Assembly (NCBI GenBank): GCA_020852035.1
Contig: JADZBR010000138.1
Coordinates: forward strand, 1-17,064
DNA length: 17,064 nucleotides
Direction: 5' to 3'
Origin: Caulobacteraceae bacterium
GTDB lineage: Bacteria; Pseudomonadota; Alphaproteobacteria; Caulobacterales; Caulobacteraceae
Part shown: piece by piece, positions 1 to 7,199 of the stretch
Layout of the letters: every line of letters begins with the position of its first letter
Position numbering within the stretch: position 1 is the stretch's first letter
The notes under the pieces: model-generated
Database searches by the model: none
Told to the model about the DNA's origin: nothing
What the model saw: the letters and a program-made list of their open reading frames with translations, nothing else
Translations under genes and position numbers: made by a program

Positions 1-43
1 AGCCCCTTCCCAAGCCTTCGCCGCTGCTCAAGGATCGTTTCCC

Positions 44-505
44 ATGAAGACCGCCCTCCTCGCCGCCCTGGCCCTGGCCGCCTGCGCCCCCGCCGCGCGG
101 GCCGCGCCGGTCGAAGTGGTCAGCGCCTGGTGCCGCCCCGCCGGGGCCGGCGCGCCGACCGCCGCCTGCTACGTGACCCTGAAGGCCGCCGCCGCCGACC
201 GGCTGACCACCGTCGCCTCGCCCCTCGCCGGCAAGGTGGAGGTGCACGACATGAGCATGGCCGGCGGGATCATGCGCATGCGCCACATGACCGAGGGCCT
301 GCCGCTGCCGGCCGGCGAGACCGTGCGGATGGGCCCCGGCGGCAAGCACCTGATGCTGATCGGCCCGAAAGGCGCATTGACCGTGGGCGGCAAGCTGCCC
401 CTGACCCTGACGTTCCAGAAGGCGCCCGCCCAGACGGTGACGGCCCACATCGTCCCGCAGCTTCCGCAGCAACCCCAGGGCTACGCGCCCCAAGGCTCGC
501 GCTGA
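44..505 (+). CDS. Periplasmic copper chaperone, PCu(A)C family
   Basis: A 153-residue exported protein of the PCu(A)C (DUF461) family, which binds Cu(I) in the periplasm and hands it to the CuA site of cytochrome oxidase. The family motif H-X10-M-X21-H-X-M is visible as H68, M79, H102 and M104, with one extra residue (X22) in the second spacer. The first 20 residues are a short export signal. It could be cut by signal peptidase I after ARA (18-20), or by the lipoprotein peptidase, because L-A-A-C (11-14) fits a lipobox. C30 and C42 could form a disulphide. A purine-rich AAGGA lies about 9 bases before the ATG. No copper transporter or Sco protein lies nearby. The tail after residue 140 is Gln/Pro-rich and probably disordered. 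The family call is solid; membrane anchoring is undecided. Confidence 0.88.
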   Translation: MKTALLAALALAACAPAARAAPVEVVSAWCRPAGAGAPTAACYVTLKAAAADRLTTVASPLAGKVEVHDMSMAGGIMRMRHMTEGLPLPAGETVRMGPGGKHLMLIGPKGALTVGGKLPLTLTFQKAPAQTVTAHIVPQLPQQPQGYAPQGSR

Positions 506-534
506 AGCCTGGAATCCGCTCTAAGTCCCGTCCG

Positions 535-1314
535 ATGCAGAACGAGCCCTTCTTCACGCGCGACGGCGCGATCTATCAGCCCACCCCCGCCAGCCGTGGC
601 CCCTGGGACCCCAAGTCCCTGCACGGCCGGGTGATCATCGGCCTGCTCGGCCACGTGCTCGAGCGCGAGCATGGCGACCCCGACTTCATCCCCGCCCGCC
701 TGACGGTCGACATGTACCGCCTGCCCGACCACTCGCCGGTGGAAGTGAAGACCAACGTCGTCCGCGCCGGCGGCCGCATCAAGGTGATCGACGCCGAGTT
801 CGTCTCCGGCGGGGTCAGCGCCGGGCGCGCGACCTGCCAATTCCTGCGGCGGACGGAGAACGCCCCCGGAAACGTCTGGAGCCCGCCGGACTGGGACGCG
901 CCGGCGCCCGACGCCGTCGCGCCGCCGTCGGATGGCCGCGCCGGCATGGGCGGCATGTGGGAGGCGCGGCCGATCAAGGGCGGCTTCGGCCACTTCGGCC
1001 AGAAGCAGACCTGGATGCGAGAGGTGCGCGAGATCGTCGGCGGCGAGGCCCTGACGCCCTTCACCCGCATCGCCGTCGCCTCGGACTTCACCAGCCCCTT
1101 CGCCCATGCCGGAACCGAGGGGCTCGGCTACATCAACTCCGACGTCACCCTTTACCTGCACCGGCTGCCGGCCGGCGAATGGGTGGGCTTCGAGAGCGTC
1201 GACCATCACGCCGACGCCGGTGTGGCGGTGGGCGGTTGCCGGCTCTATGACGAACAGGGCTCGATCGGCGCCGCCTACTGCGCCGCCCTGGCCCAGCGAA
1301 GGAGCGCGCGCTGA
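535..1314 (+). CDS. Acyl-CoA thioesterase-like protein, double hotdog (TesB-like)
   Basis: A 259-residue cytoplasmic protein that looks like a TesB/4HBT_3-type thioesterase, an enzyme that splits acyl-CoA into free acid and CoA. Two hotdog-like halves can be seen: roughly residues 15-110, and 150-255. The second carries the features typical of these proteins, including ASDFTSP (D184 is the likely active-site acid) and the strand NSDVTLYLHRLPAGEW from N201. The reading frame stays open far upstream, but ATG at 535 is the first start after the copper chaperone stop and gives a normal family length. No clear Shine-Dalgarno precedes it. The next gene begins 2 bases after its stop, so it heads a probable operon with the sulfatase, globin and cyclopropane synthase. 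The substrate is unknown. Confidence 0.8.
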   Translation: MQNEPFFTRDGAIYQPTPASRGPWDPKSLHGRVIIGLLGHVLEREHGDPDFIPARLTVDMYRLPDHSPVEVKTNVVRAGGRIKVIDAEFVSGGVSAGRATCQFLRRTENAPGNVWSPPDWDAPAPDAVAPPSDGRAGMGGMWEARPIKGGFGHFGQKQTWMREVREIVGGEALTPFTRIAVASDFTSPFAHAGTEGLGYINSDVTLYLHRLPAGEWVGFESVDHHADAGVAVGGCRLYDEQGSIGAAYCAALAQRRSAR

Positions 1315-1316
1315 GC

Positions 1317-2600
1317 ATGGCCCGCAAGCCGAACATCATCGTCATCCTCGCCGACGACCTCGGCTACGGCGATCTCGGCTGCGACGGCGGGACCATCATC
1401 CGCACGCCCAACCTCGACCGGATGGCGGCCGAGGGGGTGCGGCTCACCGACTTCTACGCCTCGGCCAACGTCTGTACGCCGTCGCGCGCCGGCCTGCTGA
1501 CCGGCCAGTACGCCATCCGCAACGGCCTCGCCCACGAGGTCATCCAGCCGGCCGACACCAAGGGCCTGCCGCCGGAGGCGCCGACCATCCCGCGGCTGCT
1601 GTCGCCCGACTACGCCACCGCCCTGATCGGCAAGTGGCACCTGGGCCACGTGGCGCCCCACTGGCCGCCGACCGCCTATGGCTTCGACGCCTTCCACGGC
1701 CTGCCCTACAGCCACGACATGCGCCCGCTGGCGCTCTACGACACCGACGCCCCGGACACGCCGCTGACCGAGAGCCGGCCCGACTTCGCCAAGCTCACCG
1801 AAGTCTTCTTCCAGCGGACCTACGACTTCATCGAGGCCAACCGCGAAGGCCCCTTCTTCGTCCTGCTGGCCCTCACCGCCCCGCACACGCCGCTGCGTCC
1901 CAATCCGGACGACCTCACCGGCTCACCCGCCGGCGCCTATGGCGAGGTGGTGGAGGAGATCGACCTCAACGTCGGCCGCCTGCTCGACCGCCTGCAGGCC
2001 CTGGGCCTCGACGACGACACCCTGGTGATCTTCACCTCCGACAACGGCCCCTGGTTCGAGGGCTCCTCGGCGCCCTTCCGCGACCGCAAGGGCGGCGCCG
2101 GCTTCGAGGGCGGCTACCGCGTCCCCTTCATCGCCCGCCAGCCCGGGACGCTGCCGGCCGGCGCGGTCTCCGACGCGCTCTCCAGCAACCTCGACCTGAT
2201 GCCGACCCTGGCGGCGATGACCGGCAGGCCGCTGCCGCAGGGGCCGGTCTTCGACGGCCGCGACCTCTCCCAGGTGCTGCTGAAGGGCGCGGCCTCGCCG
2301 CACGAGGAGATCGTGCTGTTCGACAACAACAAGGTCGCCGCCATCCGCACGCCGCGCTGGAAATACGTGGTGCGCTCCTACTACCGCACCCACGACGTGC
2401 CGCTCGACGCCTTCAACTATCCGCTGCTGTTCGACCTGGCGCAGGACCCCGGCGAGAACTACTCGGTGCGCCGCTCCCATCCCGACGTCGCCGAGGAGAT
2501 GCAAGGGCGTCTGGAACGGGCGCGCGCCGCGCTGGAGCCGCTGGCCGAAGCCTTCCCGCCGCACATTCCCCCGGCTTCGGCCGCGCAGCACCCGGACTGA
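1317..2600 (+). CDS. Type I sulfatase (arylsulfatase-like), formylglycine-dependent
   Basis: A 427-residue sulfatase of the alkaline phosphatase superfamily, expected to hydrolyse a sulfate ester. The signature C-T-P-S-R-A-G-L-L-T-G starts at C53, the residue that must be oxidised to formylglycine. Ca2+ ligands are visible as D13-D14 and D242-N243 (in SDNGPW), and K106/H108 in GKWHLG are the usual sulfate-binding residues. There is no signal peptide, so the enzyme appears cytoplasmic, which is less common than exported sulfatases. It would need a formylglycine-generating enzyme, and none is in this window. AAGGAG lies about 12 bases before ATG 1317. It sits between the thioesterase (2 bases upstream) and a globin (6 bases downstream). 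The length fits the single-domain arylsulfatase/GalNAc-6-sulfatase-like group. The substrate cannot be read from the sequence. Confidence 0.9.
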   Translation: MARKPNIIVILADDLGYGDLGCDGGTIIRTPNLDRMAAEGVRLTDFYASANVCTPSRAGLLTGQYAIRNGLAHEVIQPADTKGLPPEAPTIPRLLSPDYATALIGKWHLGHVAPHWPPTAYGFDAFHGLPYSHDMRPLALYDTDAPDTPLTESRPDFAKLTEVFFQRTYDFIEANREGPFFVLLALTAPHTPLRPNPDDLTGSPAGAYGEVVEEIDLNVGRLLDRLQALGLDDDTLVIFTSDNGPWFEGSSAPFRDRKGGAGFEGGYRVPFIARQPGTLPAGAVSDALSSNLDLMPTLAAMTGRPLPQGPVFDGRDLSQVLLKGAASPHEEIVLFDNNKVAAIRTPRWKYVVRSYYRTHDVPLDAFNYPLLFDLAQDPGENYSVRRSHPDVAEEMQGRLERARAALEPLAEAFPPHIPPASAAQHPD

Positions 2601-2606
2601 CCGCTC

Positions 2607-3017
2607 ATGACCGAGATCGATCCCGCCCTCATCGACGCCAGCCTGGAAGCCGTGGCCGCCGCCTGCGACGACCCGACGCCGCGCGTCTACGAAGCGCTCT
2701 TCGCCCGCCACCCGGAGATGCAGGCGCTCTTCGTGCTCGATCATTCCGGCGCGGTGCGCGGCCAGATGCTCGCCCAGGCGATCGCCAGTCTCGTCGACCT
2801 CGCCGGCCCGCAGACCTGGGGCGGCCACCTGATGCGCGCCGAGATCGTCAACCACGAGGGCTGGGGCGTGCCGCCGAACGTCTTCGCCGTCTTCTACCCC
2901 GTGGTCCGCGACGCCTTCCGCGACCTCGCCGGGGCCGCTTGGACCGCGGAGATGGACGCGGCCTGGGACAGCCTGCTCGCCCGGGTGGACGTCACCATCG
3001 CCCGGGCGGCGGCCTAG
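2607..3017 (+). CDS. Single-domain globin-like haem protein
   Basis: A 136-residue protein with the pattern of a bacterial globin. The segment N82-H83-E84-G85-W86-G87-V88-P89-P90 followed by an FxxFYPVVRDAF-like helix matches the F-helix region of single-domain globins and flavohaemoglobins, making H83 the likely proximal haem ligand. F42 in ALFVLD is a candidate for the conserved CD1 phenylalanine. The final helix (TAEMDAAWDSLLARV) fits helices G/H. It lacks the reductase domain of flavohaemoglobin, so it would depend on another electron donor for any NO dioxygenase activity; oxygen sensing or storage are alternatives. There is no Shine-Dalgarno, and the start lies 6 bases after the sulfatase stop, suggesting translational coupling. 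Family membership is fairly secure; function is not. Confidence 0.72.
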   Translation: MTEIDPALIDASLEAVAAACDDPTPRVYEALFARHPEMQALFVLDHSGAVRGQMLAQAIASLVDLAGPQTWGGHLMRAEIVNHEGWGVPPNVFAVFYPVVRDAFRDLAGAAWTAEMDAAWDSLLARVDVTIARAAA

Positions 3018-3076
3018 CGGCTTGCCTCGCTCGCCCCGAGGATGAACAGTCCAACGACGATAGGACCCGCACCGCC

Positions 3077-4303
3077 TTGCTCGACGCCCTCCTCAGCCGC
3101 CTGATCCGCACCGGCGCCCTGGTGGTGACCTACGACGACGGTCGCACGGCGAGCTTCGGCGACGGCTCGGCGGCGCCGGTGCGCATCCGCCTGACCCGCA
3201 AGGCCGCCCGCAAGATCCTCGCCGACCAGGCCCTCGGGCTCGGCGAGGCATATATGGATGGCGACTTGATCATCGAGGACGGCGACGCCTGGGCGTTCCT
3301 GGAGCTGATCGGCCGCAACTACGGCAACCGCCCCAAGCTTTCCGGCCCGCTGAAGGCGCTCACCCGCCCGATCAAGCGCCGCCTCGACCAGCTCAACGAC
3401 CGGGCCGCCGCCCGCCGCAACGTGGCGCACCACTACGACCTCTCGAACGAGCTCTACCGCCGCTTCCTCGACGCCGACCTGCAGTACACCTGCGCCTACT
3501 TCCCCCGCCCGGGCATGACGCTGGAGGAGGCCCAGGCCGCCAAGAAGGCCCACGTCGCCGCCAAGCTCTGCCTCAACCCCGGCGACCGGGTGCTGGACAT
3601 CGGCTGCGGCTGGGGCGGCACGGTGCTGGAGCTGGCCCGGACCTACGGCGCGCGGGCGACCGGCGTCACCCTCTCCATCGAACAGCTGACCGTGGCCAAG
3701 GAACGCGCCGAGGCCGAGGGCCTGGCCGACCGGGCCCGGTTCTCGCTCACCGACTACCGCGACGTGGAAGGCCCGTTCGAGCGCATCGTCTCGGTCGGCA
3801 TGTTCGAGGCCGTGGGCGTGCCGCACTTTCGCGCCTACTTCGACCAGGTGGCGCGGCTGCTGACGGACGACGGGGTGGCGGTGATCCACTCCATCGGCCG
3901 CGGCAAGGGACCAGGCGCCACCAACGCCTTCACCCGCAAATACATCTTCCCGGGCGGCGATATCCCGGCGCTCTCGGAGGTGTTGCCCGCCGTGGAACAG
4001 GCGGGGCTGAGGGTCGCCGACCTGGAGGTCCTGCAGGGCTGGCACTACGCCGAGACCCTGCGCCACTGGCGCGAGCGGTTCATGGCCGAGCGCGCCTGGG
4101 CCGCCGAGCACTTCGACGAGCGCTTCTGCCGGCTCTGGGAGTTCTACCTCGCCTCGGCCGAGATGGGATTCCGCTACTCCGGCCACATGGTCTTCCAGTT
4201 GCAGCTGACCAAGCGCCAGGGCGTGACGCCGATCACCCGCGACTACATCGCCGAACGCGAACGCGCCGCGCTCGCCGCGCCGCCACTGCAGCGGACGGGA
4301 TGA
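3077..4303 (+). CDS. cfa: Cyclopropane-fatty-acyl-phospholipid synthase
   Basis: A SAM-dependent enzyme that adds a methylene bridge to unsaturated acyl chains of membrane phospholipids, often in stationary phase or acid stress. With a TTG start at 3077 it has 408 residues, close to the family norm. The SAM loop VLDIGCGWGG is at 172-181. Residues corresponding to the E. coli active site and bicarbonate pocket are present: C139 (QYTCAY), E244 (GMFEAVG), H271 and I273 (VIHSIG) and Y324 (WHYAET). The substrate-side segment HHYDLSNELYRRFLD is also typical. The frame has no ATG or GTG between the globin stop and 3077, so TTG is the best start; GTG at 3122 is possible but would remove conserved N-terminal sequence. 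The nearby ATG 3042 is in another frame. A hairpin follows the stop codon. Confidence 0.92.
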   Translation: MLDALLSRLIRTGALVVTYDDGRTASFGDGSAAPVRIRLTRKAARKILADQALGLGEAYMDGDLIIEDGDAWAFLELIGRNYGNRPKLSGPLKALTRPIKRRLDQLNDRAAARRNVAHHYDLSNELYRRFLDADLQYTCAYFPRPGMTLEEAQAAKKAHVAAKLCLNPGDRVLDIGCGWGGTVLELARTYGARATGVTLSIEQLTVAKERAEAEGLADRARFSLTDYRDVEGPFERIVSVGMFEAVGVPHFRAYFDQVARLLTDDGVAVIHSIGRGKGPGATNAFTRKYIFPGGDIPALSEVLPAVEQAGLRVADLEVLQGWHYAETLRHWRERFMAERAWAAEHFDERFCRLWEFYLASAEMGFRYSGHMVFQLQLTKRQGVTPITRDYIAERERAALAAPPLQRTG

Positions 4304-4304
4304 G

Positions 4305-4376
4305 GCCCGCCAACGACGGATAGGGCGGGCGATCCGGAGGCGCGGCAACCCGCCGCTCGCCCGGTCCGGGCCTTTT
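4305..4376 (+). terminator. Hairpins after cfa, possible terminator
   Basis: Two inverted repeats follow the cfa stop codon. The first has 7-base perfect arms (4305-4311 and 4324-4330) around a 12-base loop. The second is a 5-base GC stem (4359-4363 with 4367-4371) followed by CTTTT, a weak intrinsic-terminator shape. They separate cfa from the protease gene, which probably has its own promoter in the AT-richer stretch 4381-4410. Neither hairpin is strong enough to be certain. Confidence 0.35.
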
Positions 4377-4422
4377 CCGCTATCTTAATCCTGGGGGCGT
4401 CAGTTGAGTTTTTGAAGGACGC

Positions 4423-6513
4423 ATGCCGAACTCCATCGCCACTCTGACGTCCCGGGCCTTCGCTGCCGGGGCGGCCGTCCACGAGGCCGGCTCCGAAACG
4501 GCCTACGGCTGCGGCTGCCCGGCCTGCCAGGGCCTGTCGGCGAGCGGGCCCGAGGCGTCCATCCCCGATGCGGCCGGCGGCGGAACCGCCGACAACGGCA
4601 AGCCGGTCTGGACGCTCGAACAGGTGATCGGCCCGAGCGGCCTGCTGCGCTGGCAGGAGGCGTGGCCCCAGGAAGCGGTCATCACCTACTCCTTCCTTAC
4701 CGCCCTGCCGCCGGGAACCGACACCGCCGACTACGGCTTCGTCGCCTTTACCGAGACCGAGAAAGCTTTCACCCGCGCGGCTTTCGACCTGATCTCCGAC
4801 ATCGTGCCGCTGACCTTCGTCGAGGCGCCCTGGGACGGACGGTCGTTCTACGCGAGCGAGCGGATCGTCTTCGGCGGCAACAGCAAGGCCGATGACTTCG
4901 AGTGGGGCCACGCGATCCGCGGCACCTACCCGCGGGTGGGCATGGACGAGATCTCGAACGCCGAAGTCTGGATCAGCCCCGAGGCGGTCAACGTCCGCCA
5001 GTGGATCTATGGCGGCTACAACTTCAAGTCCCTGATCCACGAGATCCTGCACGCCCTCGGCCTGCCGCACCCCGGCAACTACAACGCCGATGGCGAACCG
5101 ATCACCTACGCCCAGGACGCGAACTACTTCCAGGACAGCTCGCAGTTCACCGTCATGTCCTACTTCGACGAGGAGGAGACGGGAGCAAGCTTCCTGCTGG
5201 GGACCGACCCGGGCCTGCCGGGCGCCGAGCCGGGCCTCTATTCGCCCTCGACGCCGCAACTGCACGACATCGCCGCCCTGCAGGCGCTCTATGAGGCCAA
5301 CATGGCCACCCGGGCGGGCGACACGGTCTATGGCTACAATTCGACCACCGGCCGGCCTTCCTATGACGTGACCCAGGCTTCCGCCCCGGTCTTCACCATC
5401 TGGGACGGCGGGGGAACCGATACCCTCGACCTCTCCGGTTCGCGCCTCGCCGCCAACGTCGATCTGAACGAAGGCGGCTTCACCAACGCCTTCGGCATGA
5501 TCGGCAACATCGCCATCGCCTATGGCGCGAAGATCGAGAACGCCCGGGGCGGCTCGGCGGCCGACACCCTCCTCGGCAACGCCCTCGCCAACCGTCTGGA
5601 GGGCGGCGGCGGCTCGGACACCCTCGACGGCGCCGGCGGCGACGACATCGCGGTGTTCTCCGGCGACCTCTCCGGCTACGCCATCGCCTCGTCCGGCGGC
5701 GGGCGCACGGTGACCGACCTGCGTCCCGGCGGCGGCGACGGGACCGACACGCTCACCAGCATCGAGGCGCTCGCCTTCGCCGACCAGACAATCATCGTCG
5801 GCGAGGTCGCCGACGCCACCCGCGCGGCGGTGGCGGTGACCAACATCCTGCGCCTCGACCCCGCCACGGCCGCCTACCAGTCACTGGTCGCCAGCCTGAC
5901 GGCGGACCTGCAGGCGGGGGATTCGATAGCCGAGGTCATCGACCGCGTCGTGACTCAAGCCGACGCCACAACCTCCGTGGCGACTCTGGCCTATCAGTTC
6001 TTCGTCGGCTTCGCGCCCAGCGGCGGCGGCCTCAACTTCCTGGTCAGCCCGACGGGCCCCAACGCGAACAACATCAATTCGGCCTACTACCAGTTCTTCA
6101 ACCTGGAGAACCGCTACATCAACTTCGCTGTGAATCTGGGCGTCGTCGGCGAAGGGCATGCGAGCTTTCTCGCCGAATACGGCGTCAAGAGCCTCACCGA
6201 GGCCACCCGCTCGGCCTATGCGGAGATATTCGGGGTGACGCCCGACGACGCCAAGCTGGCCCTGCTGCTGGACGCCGACATCGGCGCGGGCATGACGCGC
6301 CGCGACTACTTCGCCTTCTACGGCCGCGACGGGCTGGAGGGGCTGGGAACCAAGGCGGCGATGGTCGGCTGGCTGTTGGCCGAGGCCGAGAAGATCGACG
6401 ACGGCACCTACGCCCTTTCCAACCATGCCTATCTGACCGACCTGGCCGACGGGGCGGCGTTCCTGGTCGACCTGGTGGGCGTCTACGGCCAACCGGACTT
6501 CGCGCTCAGCTAG
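4423..6513 (+). CDS. sap: Sap-like S-layer-editing zinc metalloprotease (serralysin plus RsaA-like domain)
   Basis: A 696-residue M10-type metalloprotease. The zinc site is H206-E-I-L-H210-A-L-G-L-P-H216-P, and the Met-turn is V-M245-S-Y. Degenerate glycine/aspartate RTX-type repeats lie around 376-414. The rest is not a serralysin secretion domain. Residues about 465-680 resemble the N-terminal part of the Caulobacter S-layer protein RsaA: YQFFVGFAPSGGGLNFLV and NLENRYINFAVNLG are close to RsaA's YQFFTGVAPSAAGLDFLV and AQENRFINFSINLA as I remember them. That combination is known from Caulobacter Sap, which cleaves modified S-layer protein. There is no Sec signal peptide. An unusual C30-X-C32-X2-C35 cluster sits near the N-terminus, and these are the only cysteines. 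GAAGGA precedes ATG 4423 by 3 bases. The S-layer gene itself is not in the window. Confidence 0.88.
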   Translation: MPNSIATLTSRAFAAGAAVHEAGSETAYGCGCPACQGLSASGPEASIPDAAGGGTADNGKPVWTLEQVIGPSGLLRWQEAWPQEAVITYSFLTALPPGTDTADYGFVAFTETEKAFTRAAFDLISDIVPLTFVEAPWDGRSFYASERIVFGGNSKADDFEWGHAIRGTYPRVGMDEISNAEVWISPEAVNVRQWIYGGYNFKSLIHEILHALGLPHPGNYNADGEPITYAQDANYFQDSSQFTVMSYFDEEETGASFLLGTDPGLPGAEPGLYSPSTPQLHDIAALQALYEANMATRAGDTVYGYNSTTGRPSYDVTQASAPVFTIWDGGGTDTLDLSGSRLAANVDLNEGGFTNAFGMIGNIAIAYGAKIENARGGSAADTLLGNALANRLEGGGGSDTLDGAGGDDIAVFSGDLSGYAIASSGGGRTVTDLRPGGGDGTDTLTSIEALAFADQTIIVGEVADATRAAVAVTNILRLDPATAAYQSLVASLTADLQAGDSIAEVIDRVVTQADATTSVATLAYQFFVGFAPSGGGLNFLVSPTGPNANNINSAYYQFFNLENRYINFAVNLGVVGEGHASFLAEYGVKSLTEATRSAYAEIFGVTPDDAKLALLLDADIGAGMTRRDYFAFYGRDGLEGLGTKAAMVGWLLAEAEKIDDGTYALSNHAYLTDLADGAAFLVDLVGVYGQPDFALS

Positions 6514-6516
6514 ACC

Positions 6517-7077
6517 CTACTCCGCGGCCTGGGCCGTCGCGGCGTCCTCGGCGGCGGGGATTTCTTCCAGGTAGCGCGCCAGCGCCACCGCCCGCCCGGC
6601 CAGCGAAACCACCGGCCCCGGCGCATCGGCCGGCTCGTCGGCGACCATCTCGATCAAGTCCTTGGCGAGGGCCAGAAGCTGCGGCGCCGAGGCGATGAGA
6701 CGGGCCTGATATTCCACCTTGCGCGGATCGCGGTCATACTCGGCGCCCGGCACCCGCCAGCCGCCCCAGTCGGTTTCGTCGGTGACCACCACCGGATAGG
6801 TGCCCGGATAGGGATGGTGCGTGCAGTCCGACGGTTCCTGCCACTTGTTGCGGGCGCGCAGCAGCCGCCAGCGGCCCCCGGCCAATCCATCTCCGGGCCT
6901 GTCTTCGGCCTTAAGCTCCTGCGCCAGGAACCCGCGGCCGAGGCCGACGTCGTAGGTGATGCGCACCGGCTCGGCGAAGCCGTCGGCCCAGATCGGCACG
7001 ATGCGCTCGATCACCGCCCAGGCGCCGACGCTCTCGACCCAGACCTTCTGATTACGCTGGAAGACCGCCTTGGCCAT
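6517..7077 (-). CDS. Conserved-looking protein of unknown function
   Basis: A 186-residue protein I do not recognise. The start is ATG at 7077 because CAGGAA lies about 7 bases upstream on this strand; the frame is open another 19 codons to an ATG at 7134, but that stretch looks non-coding. The N-terminal 60 residues (NQKVWVESVGAWAVIERIVPIW) are beta-rich and KOW/SH3-like in pattern. The middle is rich in Trp, Tyr and Pro. Residues 125-141 (ARLIASAPQLLALAKDL) resemble a helical motif common in small phage and prophage proteins. The C-terminus is Ala/Glu-rich. No signal peptide or membrane segment is seen. It converges on the protease gene with 3 bases between stop codons and is divergent from the acyl-CoA dehydrogenase. 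Its substitution pattern and good ribosome binding site suggest a real gene; function unknown. Confidence 0.72.
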   Translation of the reverse strand: MAKAVFQRNQKVWVESVGAWAVIERIVPIWADGFAEPVRITYDVGLGRGFLAQELKAEDRPGDGLAGGRWRLLRARNKWQEPSDCTHHPYPGTYPVVVTDETDWGGWRVPGAEYDRDPRKVEYQARLIASAPQLLALAKDLIEMVADEPADAPGPVVSLAGRAVALARYLEEIPAAEDAATAQAAE

Positions 7078-7119
7078 GCCCGTTCCTGCTCGATGACGGA
7101 CCAGAAAAACCCAAAATCC

Positions 7120-7134
7120 TTGACGCCAAGTCAA
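7120..7134. promoter_or_regulatory. Inverted repeat in divergent promoter region, candidate operator
   Basis: TTGAC-N5-GTCAA is a perfect 5+5 inverted repeat in the 122-base gap between the divergent unknown gene (start 7077) and the first acyl-CoA dehydrogenase gene (start 7200). Its TTGAC half-sites could also serve as -35 elements, so a protein bound here could block transcription in either direction. No well-placed -10 box is evident. The operator role is inference from symmetry and position. Confidence 0.35.
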
Positions 7135-7199
7135 TCTTTCCCCGCCGCGTCAGGCGGTTATGGTGCCGCGCAAGAGCCCTTGGGGCCGGGAGGACGCCG

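Noticed and set aside
1106..3076. Long plus-strand open frame joined in frame to cfa
   Set aside because: It is an Arg/Pro-rich shadow frame across the sulfatase and globin genes, caused by high GC; only the part from 3077 has family motifs.
3014..4348. 444-codon minus-strand open frame over cfa
   Set aside because: No domain signature, low-complexity Ala/Gly/Val/Arg composition, and fully overlaps a gene with clear catalytic motifs.
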